23,019 bases of DNA from Branchiostoma floridae (lineage: Eukaryota; Chordata; Leptocardii; Amphioxiformes; Branchiostomatidae): contig NW_023365716.1 in assembly GCF_000003815.2 (NCBI RefSeq), positions 852,130-875,148 on the forward strand, written 5' to 3'. Positions 18,380 to 23,019 of this stretch are shown one piece after another. The notes under the pieces are model-generated. The model did not search any database and was not told the origin of the DNA. It saw only the letters and a program-made list of their open reading frames with translations. Both the position numbers and the translations under genes were made by a program. The stretch's first letter is position 1. The number at the start of each line of letters is the position of its first letter.

Positions 18380-19402
18380 CTAGGTCATTTTATCTGTGTG
18401 GTGCTTTCTTACATGTTTGTTCAAAGTGGATTTCAGTGCAGCAGAATAGTCACATTGGTCACACTTGTACGGTTTTTCTCCTGTGTGGGTTCTCATATGT
18501 TGAGATAAGCTTACTTTATAATTTGCCCTATACCCACACTCCCCACACATGTAGGGTTTCTCACCGGTGTGCTTTTTTAGATGCTGGTCAATAGAGGATT
18601 TTTGTGCTGCAGAGTAGTCACACTGGTCGCACTTGTAGGGTTTCTCTCCTGTATGGATTCGTATATGTCGGGATATGTGAGACTTTTGAGTTGTCCTGTA
18701 TCCACAGTCCCCACACATGTAGGGTTTCGCACCGGTGTGTTTTGCAACATGTTGCTCCAAATTCGACTTATGTGCAGCAGAATAGTCACACTGGTCACAC
18801 TTGTAGGGTTTTTCTCCTGTGTGGGTTCTCATATGTCGAAGTAAGTGATCCTTTTTAGTTGTATTGTACCCACACTCCCCACACATGTAGGTTTTCTCAC
18901 CGGTGTGTTTAACCACACGCCTTTCCATATCATCTCTGTTCTCCTGTACCTGTGAGGTTGATGTGTTGTCAGGTTGGGGAAAGTTCATATCACACGTTTC
19001 CTGCTGCAGGCCCATGTCTGTTGTCTGTGTCTCCTTGCTGTCACTCTCCTTTCCAAGGTGTTCTGTACACAGTTCTCCGGTAGAAAGCCCACTATTGGAC
19101 TCCTCTATTTCTGCTCTTACACCGCGCGTTTCGTCGTTTGGAACGTCCCTTTCCTCGTCCTGCTGCCATCCTGTGTCTGTTGTCTGCTCCCAACTGTTGT
19201 AAGTCTCGTTCCATGGATGTCCGGTTGGTTGGTAGTCGTATGTTTCCTGGTCCTCACGGTACGTTTCCTGGCACTGCACGTTCTCTTGTCCATCCTGTTG
19301 CCATCCAGTGTCTCCTGTCGGCTCCTCTTTGATGTGCGTCTCGTTCGCAGTTTGTTCCGCATGAAGCTCTTTAACGGGAGACACAAATGCGAACTCCGCC
19401 AT
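18380..19402 (-). CDS. ZNF5: 6-finger C2H2 zinc-finger protein with a long acidic N-terminus
   Basis: Predicted 340 residues. It starts at MAEFAF, two bases after an acceptor (CTTACAATCATTTTAG), and exon 1 is copy E at 20643. Residues 1-170 are acidic and Gln-rich. IKEE (24-27) fits the sumoylation consensus at Lys25. A DTGWQQD-type motif occurs three times (about 31, 76 and 129, the last as DMGLQQE). KETQT is at 123-127, and QVQEN leads to the array. Six fingers (171-338) alternate strictly between the two types with TGEKP linkers. Finger 6 ends in KHHTDKMT and TAG, a stop position shared with the ZNF2 and ZNF1 relic tails. No KRAB, SCAN or BTB domain is present. Likely a nuclear sequence-specific regulator; target unknown. 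Its N-terminus is the parent type of pseudogene ZNF3b. Confidence 0.92.
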   Translation of the reverse strand: MAEFAFVSPVKELHAEQTANETHIKEEPTGDTGWQQDGQENVQCQETYREDQETYDYQPTGHPWNETYNSWEQTTDTGWQQDEERDVPNDETRGVRAEIEESNSGLSTGELCTEHLGKESDSKETQTTDMGLQQETCDMNFPQPDNTSTSQVQENRDDMERRVVKHTGEKTYMCGECGYNTTKKDHLLRHMRTHTGEKPYKCDQCDYSAAHKSNLEQHVAKHTGAKPYMCGDCGYRTTQKSHISRHIRIHTGEKPYKCDQCDYSAAQKSSIDQHLKKHTGEKPYMCGECGYRANYKVSLSQHMRTHTGEKPYKCDQCDYSAALKSTLNKHVRKHHTDKMT

Positions 19403-19551
19403 GTCTAAAATGATTGTAAGAAAACAAGGATGAGAAAAAATTTCCTTTAATTATTTCACAAAGCAGAAAAGGGCGCAACTTTTAGATAAGAGTTTCCTGT
19501 TTGAAAGTAGTTTACTCGTTTTAGCTCCTCAATTTTTCTTTCAGTAACAAG

Positions 19552-19983
19552 TAGGGCTGGGTATCGGTACAGCGTACCGGTACAAAACCGGTTTTTCTCA
19601 TTGGACCGGTCCAGAAAAACCGGACCTGAAAAAATTAGGTGACCGGATGTTGGACCGATTAGAAAATTAACAGATTATTTTATCACGCATTCACACGTTT
19701 TGGCGCTTGCAGGTGGAAGAGAATACCAAGAGTGAAGTAGAGTAGAGTTTATAGTAATTTCTACCAAGTTTTACAGCCAATCGTACAGGTGCAGGTAGCG
19801 TTGTAGGATTTTAAAACGCCATTGTAAGTCTAATACTCCACCAAACAGATTTCTTTGTAGTGAAATGGACCATTGGTATGAGTCATACTGAATCAGGTCC
19901 AGGTTCAGGTCCGGACCTGGACCTGATCCTTTGGACCTGAACCGGACCTGGACCTGAATTTTCTGTACCGGTACCCACCCCTA
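19552..19983. mobile_element. 432-bp hAT-type MITE in the ZNF5 intron
   Basis: The ends are inverted copies of TAGGGNTGGGTAYCGGTACAG. The perfect 8-bp direct repeat GTAACAAG flanks the element (19544-19551 and 19984-19991), the target length typical of the hAT superfamily. Internal and subterminal GGTCC/GGACC and ACCGGT motifs are dense and palindromic. No transposase is encoded. A fragment of the same family is at 5373-5445. Confidence 0.9.
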
Positions 19984-19991
19984 GTAACAAG

Positions 19992-20642
19992 ACTTGGATA
20001 TGTATCAATTAGGCGATAGAACAACATAGTATTTCTTTCTTCAACACAGGCATGAATTGACTCATAGTAAAAACAGAATGCATACAACACAACAATACAA
20101 ACACATAAATACATAGCAATCTATGACATCTATATACACATGCGCTTCCAGAGGGTTTTGACGTTATCTTTGTGTTAGAATGAACATGACCTACAGTAAG
20201 CACAGACTGTACAATGGTGTAATAGAAGTGTTGACACGCTAATATAGCACTGTTTACGCCATCTGGCATCAGTCAGATGGAAAACACATTTCACTGGCAC
20301 TACAGGCTCTTGGCGAGAATAACCACTGTACGCAAAACGGAATTGACTTCCATAGCTGCGCAACAAAAAAATGGTAGGCAGGTCACTACAAGAAAAACGA
20401 TTCGCATCATGATCCACGAATATAACGATCGTCCCTTAATCTTTAACTTATATTATTATTATTTTCGTGATGTCTTGGAGTATATTTGAGAGGCAAAAAG
20501 ATATTTGGCAGTCGTTACATTGCACACATTAGTTTGAATGCCCCCCTCCCCATCGACTACCGATCGCAAACACACCTCTAATTGTAATTTACCGCCCAAC
20601 AAGCACCAACCAGGCAGTATTTGCTATAATTAGCAGTCTTAC
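19992..20642. other. ZNF5 intron, distal part
   Basis: No gene is supported. Overlapping open frames on both strands (20009-20489) lack domains. The conserved CCCCCCTCCCCATC block and AACAAGCACCAACCAG motif near 20539-20612 repeat the intronic pattern seen after every exon-1 copy. Confidence 0.5.
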
Positions 20643-20850
20643 CTGTAGGTCTACTGTAGTAAGCGGTGTCCAAAACTCCTACAAATCGTAAAAATCCCGT
20701 CAGTTTGTAAGACGTGAAAAACGCAAGACGAGCCACAAAACAAGATGGCGGACGTCAGCTCTCCTTCGGGATAAAGGTGAGAGGTCACAAACCTGATACG
20801 CAATGGGCCAAACCAAAGATCGCCGCATAGCGCTTTACTCTCCTGGTTTT
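20643..20850 (-). promoter_or_regulatory. Promoter and non-coding exon 1, copy E (drives ZNF5)
   Basis: The donor is at 20641-20642. CAAGATGGCGG at 20741-20751 is the best match of the five to the YY1 consensus and continues into GACGTCAGC. A DR1 (AGGTGA-G-AGGTCA) is at 20775-20787, followed by the CAAACCTGATACGC and GCTTTACTC blocks. Confidence 0.8.
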
Positions 20851-21279
20851 AAACCTAGCAAAAATAACGCTATAAATGAATTAGTAGTGGTTATGATTCA
20901 AGTATTTTATGAAAGATGACTCCGAAAAGAGTAGTGTATGTATTTCAACACTAATGTAAATTCCTCAATAAACAAAACAAACGTTCTACCTCCATTTCCA
21001 TGTCTCAGATTCTGTCAGGTTTTGTCGGTTAGGCCAAGCTAGGTGGAATCCGATGTGCGCAGGATTTCCTCCTCAATACACATTAGGATCTTAAGTAAGG
21101 ATGCTATTGTTATTGAAATGAAAACCTTATTTTGACTTGATTTACACTTCTTCCGAGAAATTATGGTATTTTCTTCTGTCAAAATCACGCAATGGTAGGA
21201 AATGTCTATATATATTATGCTGCGAAGGCAAGGGATTAAAAAACCAACACCAATGCAAATAACCTTTTCATAAACATAC
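20851..21279. other. Upstream flank of promoter E
   Basis: Paralogous to 13330-13960 (shared TATGTATTTCAACACTAA, TCTCAGATTCTGTCAGG and GATRTGCGCAGGATT motifs). No gene is seen. Confidence 0.55.
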
Positions 21280-22165
21280 TTTATTTGGAATGAGCTTTAC
21301 CAAAACCATACCAAGTTTTTACACATGTCAGTATCATCTTAACTGTTGTACATGTGTACAAAACATAACTACATCTATAGTATACACATCGGTACGTATA
21401 ATTGGAAATGTTAGATCGTTGTATCAAATAGTGTAGAAAAATGCAAGTAAATATACCAATGTCGAAATGTTTCAGTATTCAAATTGATAACGACAATCCG
21501 ACAACTAAAGTAAATATATAAATGGTCCGGTTTTCAAATTATCACCGCGTACAGTGGATGAAAAACAAAGATCTCAATTCTAAAACCTACAGTTATGTAT
21601 CTTTACAGCGCAATTTAAAAAAGAGATTTCTTACATAATGTCACAAGTAAGTGGTCAACTTAAACACAAAAGAGAAGAGTGCATATCTATGCCTATTGCC
21701 CTAGGTCTATCTTAGGTACAAAACCTACATCTATTAAGTATCAGGTAAAATTGAAAAGAGTAAAATTAAAAAGAGTAGGTTAAAGCCAAAGTACTGAAAC
21801 TATATGTACAAAACCTACATCGGTCCGGTCCGCATCCGGCACAAAAGCTACAATCCTCACAAGCTCACTGGGACATATCTCCCTCTCATGTACAATTCCT
21901 TATCACAAAGTAGCCCGATTTGAGCTTTCATGAATAAACAGAGTTTCAAACAAAACAAAACAAAGTCAGTGTCAGTCCCAGGTACAAATAAAGAAAAAAA
22001 TCAGATTCCATTCGGGGTCTTCCACCTTACAGCTTTTTACGTTTCAAAAGGACAAAGTTGCATGCTCTACACCTGTGCCCAATATCAGCTCTAACATTTC
22101 AAAAAGATCCTACCCCAAGGAACTATGTAGGTAGGTAAGGCGGTAAAGCTGTTTGCTACATTTTA
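21280..22165 (-). other. Orphan 3' UTR of a lost sixth zinc-finger gene
   Basis: It carries the 3' blocks in the same order as the ZNF1 3' UTR: AATAAA on the minus strand at 21280-21285, the CATCGGTCCGGTCCG block at about 21819, CAAGCTCACTGGGACAT at about 21858, GACAAAGTTGCATGCTCTAC at about 22050 and GGAACTATGTAGGTAGGTAA at about 22120. Where fingers should follow (above 22165) unrelated GC-rich sequence begins. The coding part has been deleted or displaced. Confidence 0.7.
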
Positions 22166-22229
22166 AAAGATTAAGCTAGATGCCTTCGCCCCCCCCCCCG
22201 GAAAGTCTAAACCACACGTCTCTCGCCAC

Positions 22230-22395
22230 AAAATGGACCAATCGGCGGGCGCCACAGAATGAGCCAATCGGCGGGGAGCGTTTTGCCACGCCCACGCGCG
22301 AGCTCCTGATTGGTCAAGCCGTCCAAAGCGGCAGATACGGGATAGCATGCTTGAATGTTAAAGTTACCGGTAATGAAGTAAGGGACCGGTAAAAT
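22230..22395 (+). promoter_or_regulatory. GC-rich promoter with three CCAAT boxes
   Basis: CCAAT at 22238-22242 and 22264-22268 sits in near-identical contexts (CCAATCGGCGGG), 26 bp apart. ATTGG at 22309-22313 is a third, reversed NF-Y-type site. GGCGGG resembles E2F or GC-box cores, and CCACGCCCACGC at 22286-22297 resembles a KLF/EGR site. CpG density is higher than in the rest of the window. It lies directly 5' of a plus-strand open frame. Confidence 0.65.
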
Positions 22396-22396
22396 A

Positions 22397-22699
22397 ATGA
22401 AGTATTATAGCTTCAATAGTCGCGCTTTGCGACTTATGGAGCTTTCATTATTAGATGGCCACTGTCCCGAAGAGAAGGAAATAGCGGAGAATGACCCTTC
22501 CTTCCCCACCAAAAGTCAGCTTTCGCCAACGGGACGCCAGCAGAAATGGCGAGAAGTTATGGCGAAACTAACGTTACAAAACGGCGTCCTCGCGCATAAA
22601 GCTGCGCCAGAACTGCAGCTTATTTCTCTAGAAGCAGTGCAGGAAACTTTCGTGACATGTCATCACAACCATCGCTCATGGGAGGAAACGTGGAAGCTG
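22397..22699 (+). CDS. Putative first coding exon of a plus-strand gene (unrecognised)
   Basis: An ATG at 22397 opens 101 codons up to a donor (AAGCTG|GTAGGT, GT at 22700-22701, phase 0). A second in-frame ATG at 22436 is possible. The protein is mixed charged (PEEKEIAEN, TGRQQKWREVMAKL) and ends in an HHNHRSWEETWKL segment. That segment faintly recalls the first half of the HHCC zinc-binding domain found in integrases and integrase-derived proteins, but the Cys pair would have to be in the next exon, outside the window. Support comes from the promoter just upstream, the base composition and the donor. No function is assigned. It could also be a chance frame. Confidence 0.45.
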
Positions 22700-22723
22700 G
22701 TAGGTCACAGTGTATTTTGCTAA

Positions 22724-23019
22724 AACAACCGATGTACAGTTGGCAACGTTACAATAGTCCTTATTGATAGAATTCTGACATTTTTAAAAAAGATTCAACG
22801 AATTAATCCGTTTGAGTTTTCCAACTTTGCTGATAAATACACCACAATCTACACAAATACACATTCAACCCATCTGCACTGACATAATAAAGTAAACTGA
22901 CGCCAAATATGTTATTATTAACGAGCAATCTAGTCAAAGTCCGTGACATCAAAACATGACTGACGCAACCCGCGGTTACAAGGTCGAGTCACGTAGAATT
23001 TTTAGAGTCTGGGTACGGT
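22724..23019. other. Intron or flank of the plus-strand gene
   Basis: AT-rich sequence with no gene, RNA or repeat that I can recognise. Confidence 0.4.

Noticed and set aside
20009-20489. Overlapping open frames on both strands in the ZNF5 intron
   Set aside because: No domains, no repeats between units and AT-rich composition typical of this intron.

Overview
The window is animal nuclear DNA carrying part of a head-to-tail cluster of C2H2 zinc-finger genes. All zinc-finger genes lie on the minus strand. The fingers alternate between a CGECGYRT type and a CDQCDYSAA type with TGEKP linkers. Together with a KRAB-less N-terminal linker, abundant small DNA transposons and large non-coding spacers, this points to a cephalochordate (amphioxus, Branchiostoma) genome. 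That assignment is inference from family style; no database was searched.

Each complete unit, read from high to low coordinate, has four parts: (1) a promoter plus short non-coding exon 1, with a YY1-type motif and an AGGTCA-type direct repeat (DR1); (2) an intron that often holds transposons, and in two units a 68-nt optional exon; (3) one large exon with an acidic or polar N-terminal region and then the finger array; (4) a roughly 0.5-1 kb 3' UTR, in several units with AATAAA near its end. Five promoter/exon-1 copies are visible (edges at 132, 4559, 12555, 17287 and 20643). The first drives a gene off the left edge. The other four pair with ZNF1 (2363-3745, intact, 13 fingers), the damaged ZNF2/ZNF3 complex (about 7020-9878), ZNF4 (15017-16405, 13 fingers, then an in-frame UGA and 5 more fingers) and ZNF5 (18380-19402, intact, 6 fingers, a longer distinct N-terminus).

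The cluster shows birth and death of genes. There is a 4-finger relic (ZNF2) with a piece of N-terminal coding sequence inverted at its edge. ZNF3a has two nonsense codons, and its array is fused to the N-terminus of a second, ZNF5-like pseudogene (ZNF3b). Spacers C and D are a very recent duplication. An orphan 3' UTR at 21280-22165 marks a sixth unit that lost its coding part. Transposons include a 432-bp hAT-type MITE with 8-bp target duplications, an 840-bp element with 33-bp inverted ends and TTA duplications, a 191-bp TA-flanked MITE, and a roughly 1.2-kb segment bounded by 37-bp palindromic repeats.

At the right end the cluster stops. A GC-rich promoter with three CCAAT boxes (22230-22320) leads into a plus-strand open reading frame (22397-22699) with a good splice donor, probably the first coding exon of an unrelated gene.
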